Positions 6,914-16,800 of a DNA stretch of 64,000 nucleotides are shown one piece after another (within the stretch, counting starts at the first letter, position 1; each line of letters begins with the position of its first letter). The translations under genes and the position numbers were made by a program. The DNA comes from Paludibacteraceae bacterium. GTDB lineage: Bacteria; Bacteroidota; Bacteroidia; Bacteroidales; Paludibacteraceae. Location of the stretch: contig CAJOEX010000004.1 of NCBI GenBank assembly GCA_905233415.1, forward strand, positions 1 to 64,000. Direction: 5' to 3'. The notes under the pieces were generated by a model that made no database searches, was not told where the DNA came from, and saw only the letters and a list, made by a program, of their open reading frames with translations.

Positions 6914-9001
6914 GTGGAATTAGCACACCTTAACATAGGCTATTGCAAGGGTGTCGGTACCAAACGTGCCGACACTCTTCGTAAAGAACTGCATATCGAA
7001 ACGGCTCTTGACATGCTGCGGGTCTATCCCTATAAATATACGGACCGCAGCCGGTTCTACAAGATTCATGAAATTGAGGACGAAGATACCGCAGTACAAA
7101 TTGTCGGTGAAATTCTCGAATGGCATACCATCGGCGTCGGGAAAGGGCAACGCCTGAGCGCCACCTTCACAGACGGACTACACCAGATTGAACTGGTTTG
7201 GTTCCGCGGTGTGCAATATGTCAAACTGGAAAAACATACGCCTTATTTGCTGTTTGGCAAACCGTCACGATTCAACCACCAGTATAATTTTGTGCATCCG
7301 GAACTGACACCAATGGCAAAAGTCACGCCCCAGATGACACAAGGTCTGGAACCGGACTACAACACAACTGACAAAATGAAATCATGCGGGCTCAACTCCA
7401 AAGGAGTGCGCACGATTATCGCAGGTTTGATGCCACAACTCAAAAACGGAGTGCCCGAGACTATGGGGCAGGATGTACTTGACCACTACCACCTGATGGG
7501 ATTGACAGATGCGCTGGTCAACATTCATTTCCCAAAAGACACAGCCACCATGCAAAAAGCGCGTGAACGGCTGAAGTTCGAAGAACTATTTTTCATACAA
7601 CTACAGATTCTCAAAAAAAAGAAACGCCACGAGCAGAATATCGGATTTCCAATGCCAACGGTAGGCAGACGGTTCAACAGGTTCTACCGCGAGTGTCTTC
7701 CCTTTGAGCTGACCAACGCCCAGAAACGCGTCGTCCGCGAGATTCATGGCGATATGAAATCCGGACATCAGATGAACCGGCTCTTGCAAGGCGATGTGGG
7801 TAGCGGCAAAACCTTAGTAGCGCTGCTTTGCGCCCTTTTAGCCGCTGATAACGGATATCAGACTTGTATCATGGCTCCCACCGAGATTCTTGCCAACCAA
7901 CACTTTCAGACTCTGTCTGCCATGTTGCCGCCGGATATCGCTACCATTGCGCTCCTTACAGGTTCGACCACAAAGAAACAACGCGAGCCTCTGCATGAGG
8001 CCTTACGTGACGGACGGATTAATATCCTCATCGGCACACACGCCCTCATCGAGGACGAAGTGCAGTTTGCCAATCTCGGACTGGTGATTATTGACGAGCA
8101 GCACCGTTTCGGAGTCGCACAACGCGCCAAACTCTGGAACAAGAATCTCCAGCCGCCGCATATTCTGGTCATGACAGCAACACCTATTCCGCGGACGTTG
8201 GCAATGACCGTTTATGGCGACCTGCAAGTGAGCATTATTGACGAACTACCACCCGGGCGCAAACCAGTCCACACCTTGCACTACTCTATTCAGCGCAAAG
8301 CAAGTGTCAACAAATTCATCACACAGCAAATCGAACAGGGAAGGCAGATTTATGTAGTATTCCCGCTTATCAAGGAGAATGAGAAACTGGATTTGCTTGA
8401 CCTGCAAAACGGCTTTAACGAGTTGTGCGAGACGTTCCCGAACTACCGCATTTCGATGGTGCACGGACAGATGAAAGCCAAAGACAAGGATGAACAGATG
8501 CGACGTTTCGTAAATGGCGAGACGCAGATTTTAGTGGCCACAACGGTAATCGAAGTCGGTGTGAACGTGCCGAATGCAAGTGTGATGATTATTGAAAACG
8601 CTGAACGGTTCGGACTGAGCCAGCTACACCAGTTGCGCGGGCGGGTCGGACGAGGTGCTGACCAAAGCTACTGCCTGCTGCTTACCAAACTTGAATTGAC
8701 TGCAGACACCCGCAAACGAATGGATATAATGGTAGCGACGAATGACGGGTTCCGCATTGCTGAAGCGGATTTACAGTTACGCGGTCCCGGAGACATGGAA
8801 GGCACATTGCAATCCGGTACTCCGTTTGATTTGAAGATTGCCAACCTCGGTACAGACGGACAAATCCTGGAATTGGCACGTAAAGCGGCAGGGGAAATTC
8901 TGGACAAAGACCCGCAGTTGTCCGACGAGTTCAACCGCATTTATAAACGCCAGCTTGACCTTATGCGTCAAACCGGCGAAAACTGGGGCGAAATATCGTG
9001 A
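6914..9001 (+). CDS. recG: ATP-dependent DNA helicase RecG
   Basis: The 695-residue product has RecG length and architecture. An N-terminal wedge/OB region (about 1-230) recognises branched DNA. It is followed by SF2 helicase motifs: motif I LLQGDVGSGKTLVAL, Ia APTEILANQHF, II DEQHRFGVAQR (the DEQH form typical of RecG), III MTATPIPRTLA, V VATTVIEVGVNVPNA and VI QLRGRVGRG. It regresses stalled forks and processes recombination intermediates. The start is a GTG at 6914; no ATG fits, and it lies 4 nt after tonB. Confidence 0.96.
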   Translation: MELAHLNIGYCKGVGTKRADTLRKELHIETALDMLRVYPYKYTDRSRFYKIHEIEDEDTAVQIVGEILEWHTIGVGKGQRLSATFTDGLHQIELVWFRGVQYVKLEKHTPYLLFGKPSRFNHQYNFVHPELTPMAKVTPQMTQGLEPDYNTTDKMKSCGLNSKGVRTIIAGLMPQLKNGVPETMGQDVLDHYHLMGLTDALVNIHFPKDTATMQKARERLKFEELFFIQLQILKKKKRHEQNIGFPMPTVGRRFNRFYRECLPFELTNAQKRVVREIHGDMKSGHQMNRLLQGDVGSGKTLVALLCALLAADNGYQTCIMAPTEILANQHFQTLSAMLPPDIATIALLTGSTTKKQREPLHEALRDGRINILIGTHALIEDEVQFANLGLVIIDEQHRFGVAQRAKLWNKNLQPPHILVMTATPIPRTLAMTVYGDLQVSIIDELPPGRKPVHTLHYSIQRKASVNKFITQQIEQGRQIYVVFPLIKENEKLDLLDLQNGFNELCETFPNYRISMVHGQMKAKDKDEQMRRFVNGETQILVATTVIEVGVNVPNASVMIIENAERFGLSQLHQLRGRVGRGADQSYCLLLTKLELTADTRKRMDIMVATNDGFRIAEADLQLRGPGDMEGTLQSGTPFDLKIANLGTDGQILELARKAAGEILDKDPQLSDEFNRIYKRQLDLMRQTGENWGEIS

Positions 9002-9013
9002 GAAGAGGAAGGG

Positions 9014-9289
9014 CTATTCGGCTATTCCGATTTCGAGCCAATTGTCAATGGTAAGTTTGGCATCGGTCAGTGCCTGTTCCGGCGTCACTTCGTACTCATC
9101 CAACAGCCATTGCTGCATTTGTTCCGCGGAAACATCTTTGCCTTTGAGTTCAACCGCCTTCGTCCAGAGGAAAGCAGCCGTTTCGTTCATCGTAATCATC
9201 TTGTTGAAGTTCACCTGCTCGATTCCTTCACCGATGAGTATCCATTCGTCGCCGAGTTGGCGGAGTTTGAAGCCTTTTTTGGTTTTCAT
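9014..9289 (-). CDS. PqqD family (RRE-like) protein
   Basis: The 91-residue product matches the PqqD fold: KLRQLGDEWILIGEG strands, then FNKMITMNETAAFLW at the start of the helical part and a C-terminal helix pair ending in the LTIDNWLEIGI segment. PqqD-type domains usually bind a leader peptide and present it to a modifying enzyme. No radical-SAM enzyme or precursor peptide is nearby, so its partner is unknown. It is the last of four tightly packed minus-strand genes and lies 32 nt after an S24/S26 peptidase-like gene. It converges on recG with a 12-nt gap. Confidence 0.8.
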   Translation of the reverse strand: MKTKKGFKLRQLGDEWILIGEGIEQVNFNKMITMNETAAFLWTKAVELKGKDVSAEQMQQWLLDEYEVTPEQALTDAKLTIDNWLEIGIAE

Positions 9290-9321
9290 GATTTTTTTTA
9301 GTTAAAATGGTCCTTCGGACG

Positions 9322-9819
9322 TTAAGTGGTTAACCACGGAAGGTGGCGGTAAATCTTGAGTAATATTCTGCGCTGTCCGCGGAGGTGGTACCACAATCTG
9401 CCTTTTGTCAACAGTTTGCGACGCCCGCGGGCATTCTCAATACGAATAACGGTACCCAGCACGTCCGTCTTCGTACAACGCTCCGTTATACCAATATTGC
9501 CGTCACCTATCAGCGTCACTTGTGCGCCGTCAATGGCTATAATGCGGTGCAAGACATAACGGACGTTGGAACACTGCGCTGTCGGCTGTTGGACCGCTCC
9601 GCTGCCAGAAGTTGGAGGTTGGATTGCTGCAAGAACAATATCCCCTATTTTCAGCTCCGGCAGTTTGCGCAGAACAACAACATCCTTACCGCCTTCGATA
9701 AACGGGCGCATACTAACACCGATAGGCGTAAAAAGCACCTCTTTCCCCTCGCGCAACTGCTCCGCCTGAAACGGAATAAGGATATTATTCTCAATTATCT
9801 TTGTCTTCGCCGTTTTCAT
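9322..9819 (-). CDS. S24/S26-family (signal-peptidase-like) protein
   Basis: The 165-residue product carries the catalytic-serine box GVSMRPFI near residue 38 and a second box YVLHRII near residue 105, where the lysine of bacterial signal peptidase I is replaced by histidine, as in archaeal and ER-type Ser/His enzymes. I chose ATG 9819 over 9837 because an AGGAAAA sequence sits about 10 nt before it. No clear N-terminal membrane anchor is visible. The gene overlaps the upstream small membrane-protein gene by 29 nt and precedes the PqqD gene. Residues about 82-100 (around TSGSGAVQQPTAQ) look like an insertion encoded by two 23-bp repeats. The substrate is unknown; a role with the neighbouring membrane proteins is inference. 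Confidence 0.75.
   Translation of the reverse strand: MKTAKTKIIENNILIPFQAEQLREGKEVLFTPIGVSMRPFIEGGKDVVVLRKLPELKIGDIVLAAIQPPTSGSGAVQQPTAQCSNVRYVLHRIIAIDGAQVTLIGDGNIGITERCTKTDVLGTVIRIENARGRRKLLTKGRLWYHLRGQRRILLKIYRHLPWLTT
9568..9613 (-). repeat. Two 23-bp units inside the S24/S26 gene
   Basis: Adjacent 23-bp units (9568-9590, 9591-9613) share on the minus strand the core CAGCGnAGnGnTC. The same family, same period and same orientation relative to the gene, occurs in glnS at 25636-25681. Confidence 0.8.
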
Positions 9820-9994
9820 CGGGCTTGTTTTCCTCATCTTTTTCGCGCATTCGGATGCTTCCGCGCAGGAAAACCAGAAGTACTCCCGCTATGAGCACAT
9901 AATTGGCGTACTCCTTCCACGATGTGAATGTCATAACCGCACCGACAAGCAGCACTACCAATCCTGCTATGAGTACAATCTGTGATTTCTTCAT
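9791..9994 (-). CDS. Small two-TM membrane protein
   Basis: The 67-residue product has two predicted membrane helices (IVLIAGLVVLLVGAVMTF and YVLIAGVLLVFL) and a charged C-terminal tail (MREKDEENKPDENGEDKDN). No family was recognised. It overlaps the upstream 268-residue gene by 4 nt (ATGA) and the downstream S24/S26 gene by 29 nt, so the three are translationally coupled and the protein is probably real despite its size. Confidence 0.75.
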   Translation of the reverse strand: MKKSQIVLIAGLVVLLVGAVMTFTSWKEYANYVLIAGVLLVFLRGSIRMREKDEENKPDENGEDKDN

Positions 9995-10797
9995 GCGCGT
10001 TGTTTTCGATGATATACGACAAACACTCCGTACGCCGCTGCCAATAAGAGCAAAGCCAGTACGCCTTCGCCGATAGGGTCCATAAACGGGTCAAACGGTT
10101 TATCATTGCCATTAACTTTACGTATTCCCGGTTGTCCTTGTCGGTCCGCGGCCCCTTCTTTAATTACCTGTTCCTGTGCCGCCAAAATATTGGATGCTGT
10201 CAATTCGCGAGATGAAATGCGGGCTAAGGTCGGAACTACCATAATCGAAGTGGAACCGTTTCTATCCACAGATGCTCCACTAACCGAACCTCCGGCACTT
10301 CCGCCACCAATGCTGCTACCGACACTGCTGCCGCCATCAACGGAACTTCCACTGCCGCTTCCACCACCGCCAATACTCTTGACGGTTGCAGACGAAGTGG
10401 TATATACCGTAACCGCACCTGTATTGGCAGAACGGAACGAGTATTGCGGGGCGGCCACAGAATGGCTATAGGATGCCATATGTGAATGCTGATGCACATT
10501 TACAGATGGCCTATACTGCTGTGATGCCCTTGATTTAGAGGAAGACACTATGACCGGTGTTGCCGTACCGCCTTGCGCAACCTCTTGGGAGCGGTTATAC
10601 GCTTCCTTCTCAAACTTCGCAACAGCCGCCTGCCCCATTACATCCGATTCTGCACGTCTGGAAACCATTATAGACAGTTGTATGCCAAACAAAACCAGTG
10701 CTCCGACAATGAGGAAGAATACCACCCGTCGCCGGTAGTTGCGGTTTTTCTCCTGCTGCAGGAGGCTTTGCATATCATTCAGAAAATCTATTCGCAT
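9991..10797 (-). CDS. Ser/Gly-rich membrane protein with a sorting-tag-like C-terminus
   Basis: The 268-residue product has an N-terminal anchor (RRRVVFFLIVGALVLFGIQ, about 22-40), a long low-complexity Ser/Gly region (about 60-180), and a C-terminal block DPIGEGVLALLLLAAAYGVF followed by VVYHRKQRA. This Pro-Ile-Gly + hydrophobic stretch + basic tail resembles the tripartite C-terminal sorting tags of exported proteins (PEP-CTERM-like layout), though no exosortase or sortase is in the window. It starts 22 nt after the giant T9SS gene stops and overlaps the next gene by 4 nt. The function is not known. Confidence 0.7.
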   Translation of the reverse strand: MRIDFLNDMQSLLQQEKNRNYRRRVVFFLIVGALVLFGIQLSIMVSRRAESDVMGQAAVAKFEKEAYNRSQEVAQGGTATPVIVSSSKSRASQQYRPSVNVHQHSHMASYSHSVAAPQYSFRSANTGAVTVYTTSSATVKSIGGGGSGSGSSVDGGSSVGSSIGGGSAGGSVSGASVDRNGSTSIMVVPTLARISSRELTASNILAAQEQVIKEGAADRQGQPGIRKVNGNDKPFDPFMDPIGEGVLALLLLAAAYGVFVVYHRKQRA

Positions 10798-10819
10798 AGT
10801 TCTATCGGCTTAATCAGGA

Positions 10820-13800
10820 TTAATAGACAATCGTGTTGAGGGTTTGTTGTTTTGTTCCTTTTACGACACGAACGAAATAGATGCCTTGCGCCGGAACGGT
10901 TGTCCGCCAAACACTATTATCGTCAGACAGGCGGTATGTACCTGCCGCCATCAGTTTACCACTAATGTCATAAACATAGATGTCTGCATCCTCGCGCAAT
11001 CCACTGAGAACCAAAGTCTTGTCAAGCGTTGTGAGCGTCAGTTGTCCGTATATATTGTCCTTCTCTGTGGTCACTTGCGGCTGCTTGCGTTCTACGGTCA
11101 CATACAGCGTGAAGCGCGTTTTATTATCACCCTTCTTGGCGACGGCAAAGCTGTAATTGCCCGCCAACAGGTCGTGCCACTTGTCAAGTTCTGCGTCATA
11201 CAACTGTGCCTCCTTGATTTCGTCAAGGCTATAGCGTCCATCAATGGCAATCGTATAATCGTCTTTGGCGGCTGCATAGAAGTTGAGTGGCACGCCCTCC
11301 TTCGCGGACTGGTCGGGCAAGGCATTAAATGCCATTTCTCCAGCGCTGTTACGCGATGCCAGTACCGGTTTTGAATAATATTTATAGTACGTGCCACGCA
11401 TCTTTACAAGGTCGTCCATCATATCGTATTCATCAGTAAACTGGTCAGAGATAAGTAATGCCGTTTCATCCTTTTCGCCCGTGGAATTGATAAGGTTGAT
11501 GCCAAACCATACTTCGTGATTGTCATCTTCATACTCTGCAGGCTGACGACGAACAATACTTTGATGCTGAGCCTTTGATGCCACAAAATTGATGACTTGT
11601 TCTGTTCCGGGATCATCTCCACCAATCTGTACAAAGAAAGAGGTAAACGGTTTCATCGGATACGCAGAATCATCCACACGCACTTGGAGGTATTCACTCC
11701 AACCGTGTTCTTGCGGAACCACTATATAGCGCAATGATGCCGTTTCCTCATCAATAACCCAGTGTCCCTCCCACGGATCTTCATCCGGGTCATGAATCAG
11801 CGCACCAAGAGCAAGAGGATCACCCCAAGTTGAGTTATAATAGGTAAGATACGGATTACCGACAAGGTTCCATCCTTTATGGTTAGGAGTAAGCTCCGTA
11901 TCGTCCTTGTCACCTCCCCATGCGTGGAGATTACCAATATCTTTATTTTCCTGTTCGTCTGCTATTACGCTATTGGACATCGGGAAACGCAGTTCGCGTT
12001 GTACTTTTCCATCACCCGGAAGCGCAATGATGTAACCGATACCTTTGTGCAGCACATCGGACGATGTAAGATCCTTCCACGACGAGGTTTTCGTTGCAGC
12101 ACGATGCTCACCATCATATGAAGAGAGGAAATAGTCTGTTCCGACCACTGCGCGTGTTCCATCAACAAAGGTGACATCACTCACATTGCAGTCGTATGGC
12201 AGGGTGAAGTAGTGCCAGTTCGTCGGGTCAATACGAATGTCGAGGAATGTGGAGACGGGGGCAGTGGATGGGAATCCTATACTGCCCTGAATATCAGCTG
12301 TTGGAATATCATCCTCATGACGGCGGAAAGCCAATGAGTTAACTTTGAAATCGGTGGTTCCGCTCGGAACGACCAATTTACCACCCGGGTAAATCTTCAA
12401 ATCACCTACTTCTTTTGCATCATTGGTGGTGCCGGTTGCTGCTTTGGTCAAAACACCATTGCTGAGAATAACCACATTACATGTTTGGCAGCGGGTGACA
12501 CTTTCTCCATACAATGGAACTCCTCCGTCTGTTTTAACAATCTCATTGAAGATTGCATGATTGGTTGACTTATTTCCGCTAACGAGAATCGGCACTTGTA
12601 CCGGTGCTTCCGTAATAACATGGGCATCATCCGGGTCTGTCAGTTGGAAGCGCACATTCAAGCAAGAGTAGTTACTGAGGTCTTCAATTGGAATCTCATA
12701 GGTCTTTGTTTCCGGGTCACGAAGGTAGGAGTCCAAAACTTTATCATCACCTATCTTATCCCATTCTTTGTAATATTGGTTATAGTCAAATGTACCCAAA
12801 TCCTGATACGAGTTACAGGTTAACTTACTGTCGTTTTCGACACCGGCATTAGATGCGCCGGTCGATGACAAACAGATATTACGCCCGCGCCATTCGTCTG
12901 AAGTAAAGGTAACGAATGAAGAGGCAGCTGAGTTATATTTTATAGCACTATCACCGGAAGTAACCAAATTGGTACGGAAGAGAATACAGCGAGCTGTAGT
13001 GGCTTCAATCAAGGAATCCTCCAGATTGATATTCATATATCCAAGTATCTCTATGGAATCGGCTGTTGTTACCGGACTTTTTGAGGAAGCTTTGAATAGT
13101 TCCGTGAACTCCGGATCACTCGGGGATTTCTTATAGTCCATGTTCTGGATGTAAGGATTCGACTTCCACGCCTTTTCATTTGACTTACAGTTGTTGGTTG
13201 TAGGTGCCGTCGTTTCCGCACCGAAGATATCTATTTTAACATCGTTCTTCAATAGATACAACGGGTCATTACCGGAGAAATCGAATTTCTTGAAGGTAGT
13301 TCCATTATATGTTTTTGAGCCATTACATTCTATCCAGCGTGGATTATCAGTGGCACGATTTAATTGAGCTACACTATCCATGAAACCATCTGTACATTCC
13401 TGAAGTTCCTTAATGGCATCTGTTATATCTCCCGTTCTACTATCGCGTGTAAAGAAGATAATCTCTTGTCCCGCCTTGATGGTGCCAAGTGCTTTCAGCG
13501 GGTAATCTTTGTCATTTTGTGCACTATGTGTGCCTGAACTTCCGATACAATACATGAATATCTTATAATCGTCCAATTCGATATCATTGGTTGTACCGTT
13601 ATAGATAGACAGCAGTTTCATATCACCTGCTCCCTCGAAGTACTTGGCAAAGAACAGTTCAGTGGCAACAGAACCACTTCCCACGCCGTGTTCTTTTTCA
13701 CCTTCAATAATAATCTTCGGGTGTAAGTTGTCATCTTTATCCACAAAGATGATAGCGGCGTCTTCTTCCCATTCTACCACATCAATGGTAGGTCCTGAAG

Positions 13801-16800
13801 TGGTGAATGTTCCAGTTACGGCACAAGCAGCAGCGCCTTCAGGGGTTATCCGATACCAATATTTCGTTTCTTCTGTCAAACCGTGCATGATTGCCGGTGA
13901 AGAAGATGCCGTTGTGCTGACCGCCGCAGTTCCTGTCATTTCTGCATCCGTATATGCGTCAATGGTGTAGGAGCTTGCATTGCCTACCCAAGAGAAAGTA
14001 GCCTCTTCACGTTTGGGTTTCACTACCACATCTTGCGGTTGACTGGAACAGCCCGCAGGAACAAGGAAGAATACGGTCGGTTCTTTCAACATGGCGAATT
14101 TAGAGCTATATGCCAAGACACGTCCTTTGCTATAATCCTTATGAGCAGGATTGGCTACCGTATAATGTACACCATCTGTCGTTTTTAATTCCCATTCATA
14201 ACGACCGCTATTTGCTTCAGCAAGCACACTATCATTTTGAATCTCAGTTTTATTGCTGATTGTATCCGCCCAAAGTCCTTTGCCTCCATTTCCTGCCAGA
14301 CGCACGTACTGACCTTTGTCGTTAAGGGTATTAATCTTCATCCCATAACGGGTAGCAGAGTTCGACCGGAGACTATAGACAACGGTAGAAGGTGCAACAG
14401 GCACGATGGACGGTTCTGTCGCATCATCGGGTGTAACGTTTACACCGGCATACTGACCGGCTCCTCCATTCATGTTTGCCGGAAGCGCATACCAATAAGT
14501 GTTCTTTGTTATCATCAGGAACTCATCCGGCAGCGAACGGCCGTGGATAACCAATGTTTTAGTAACAGACTCACCTTGTGTATTGCTACCGAGGAGCGTA
14601 ATGGTTGTCACGTTCTCCTCATCGGCTTCTGTAGGCATATATTCAACGGTCAAATAGAATTTTCTTCCTGCTGCCCCTTTGGGAATATCGGTTCTGTTCA
14701 GTGTGGGCGTGAAATGCGTGGCATCCGTATTGCCATCTATCGATAATGTAGCGGCTGCAAGGAGGAATCCTTTGGCAGTAACTTCATAAACGCGTTTTAC
14801 TTTCTGTCCTTTAGCAGCGGTAATCCATTGGTCGGTGTTGGCACGAATAACGGCGCTCATTGTACAATTGGTGTTAGATGTAACCGTCTCCGAGAAACCA
14901 TCTACCGTCTTTGTTTTGGAGGTCTTCAGGTAGATAGCTACAGGCGCTTGGCCAGACTGGTAGCAAGAGAATAATTGAGAATTGCTATTATACCTTAATA
15001 TATTATGCGTGTACGTACCCGTAGCGGTTATAGTCGCCACTCCATCTGCAATGGCAATTGTCCATAAGCCGTTGGCATCATTCGTCGTCTGAGTCTTCAA
15101 ATGGTTGGAAGATGAAGAAGCGGCATATAGGAATCCGTTCCTATCCACATCTTTCAAAGACCAACCGCTGCTGCTTCCACCGAGTTTCAGTTCCTGCGGA
15201 TTGTCTCCGGCCGTAGGAACAAAGTATATCTGATTTGCATTGTCCGGGTTGGTGGTAACGGAAGAAGCCTTTCGGTTATTGTTGTCTTGGTTGGTATTAA
15301 GGGCGACTGTGCCTTCCTCGTCCGTTATTAAGATGTACTTGTTCGCTGCCAACGAGCTTGCATCTGTCACTTTCTCATACAGTGGCACTGTACGTTGTTC
15401 GGCGGTAGCCCACAGAGCGTACCATTTGACATCGGCAGACGCAGTCTTGGTTGCACCGGCTGCGGCTTCAACAGCAGTAGCAGCTTTATCCGTGGACCAA
15501 CCGGCAAAGGAGATGCCCTCCTCGCAAGAGAAGTCTTCGCCGATATCCGGCAAGGTATAATTCTCTCCATCAACTACGATGAGTGAGTCGTATTTGGTTT
15601 CCACATTATCTGTAACCGTAACCAACATTATCTTCCATTGTGCTTTGACTGTGATTGTTACGCTGAGCGAAGCGCCGCAAATATCGTTAGGCGTAGCTGC
15701 TTTATCCTCTTGCGTAGCGGTAATGGTATATACGCCCGGTGTTCGGATGGTATCTACTGTGCTTGTGCCTGTAGCAGGTTGCTTCAAAGAACCACCTGTG
15801 GCGGTCCAATTGATGGTTGTTCCGTTACCGCCGGTTACTTTGATGGCAGAAGTAATAACCTTGTCACTTGTCAGTACATACGTCGTCATATCCGTGCTGA
15901 TGGTCATTGGCGTAGCAGGTTCGACACAACAGAGCGGATGAGAGGTATAAGACGACATGGTCGGAGTCTGCTTGTAGATATAGATGCTGGACGAGTTGGA
16001 ACTATATATATTATATTGTGTTTTAGACGCATAGAAACTCAGCATTTGTGTTGCATCGCTCGGAGAGAAGAAGTTCCATGTAGCCGCCTCGCCGGATTCA
16101 TCGACTTCGTAGCGGAAGATGAAGGGATCATCTGCCAACTCTATGTCGCCGGAACTATTGATGGAAATGTATTTGCCGGCGCTGGGGTTAAAGAGCGTCA
16201 CACGTTTACCGGCTGCTTCCACGATATCGATTACCCAATACAACGCCGTATTCGTCACTTCGTTGCCGGATGTAATACTATACGTTGTTTTTACTGCATC
16301 TACGCGGGCAGAGGACATCGTGCCTTTCATTGCATAGTCATAACTGCTATAATAAGCGGCAATGACGTATTTCGAACCGGAAGTGAGTTCAGACTCGGTT
16401 TTAAGGGCTGTATAGGTATTGCCTAATTCCGTGACACCATATACGGCGGTAAAGGAAGTGGCCTCTGTGATATCCACGTCGGAACCACCTTCTACGTAAT
16501 CCGGCTTGGTGGAAGTGCCTGTTGCATGATCGGTATAGGTTCCTGCTACCCAGCCGAGGAATGCAGCGTCCGGGCAGTTGGATTTACCGGTACTCGGCAA
16601 GTCTAACGGCGTACCCTCATAGGCATTTTGAGTATAGATGGTATTGTTGTCATAGAATGTAACGGTATATTGTGCCGCCTTGCGGAAGTTGATGCGAATG
16701 GTACAATCGCTTGTCGGAACCACTTTAAAGACATTTTCATCACGTATAACATCTGCTACGGTACCGGCTGTGACGGTATAACCATCTGCCACGTAACCGA

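Noticed and set aside
3291-9289. Lasso-peptide-like set: asparagine-synthase homologue, PqqD protein and a peptidase
   Set aside because: The asparagine-synthase gene is in a glycan operon on the other strand, separated by flippase, tonB and recG. There is no transglutaminase-like protease or precursor peptide, and the peptidase is of the signal-peptidase type.
15638-16426. 262-codon open frame on the plus strand inside the giant T9SS gene
   Set aside because: It is Cys/Arg/Ile-rich with no domain, has no promoter, and is antisense to a continuous coding frame with clear modules; the composition is that of a reverse-frame shadow.
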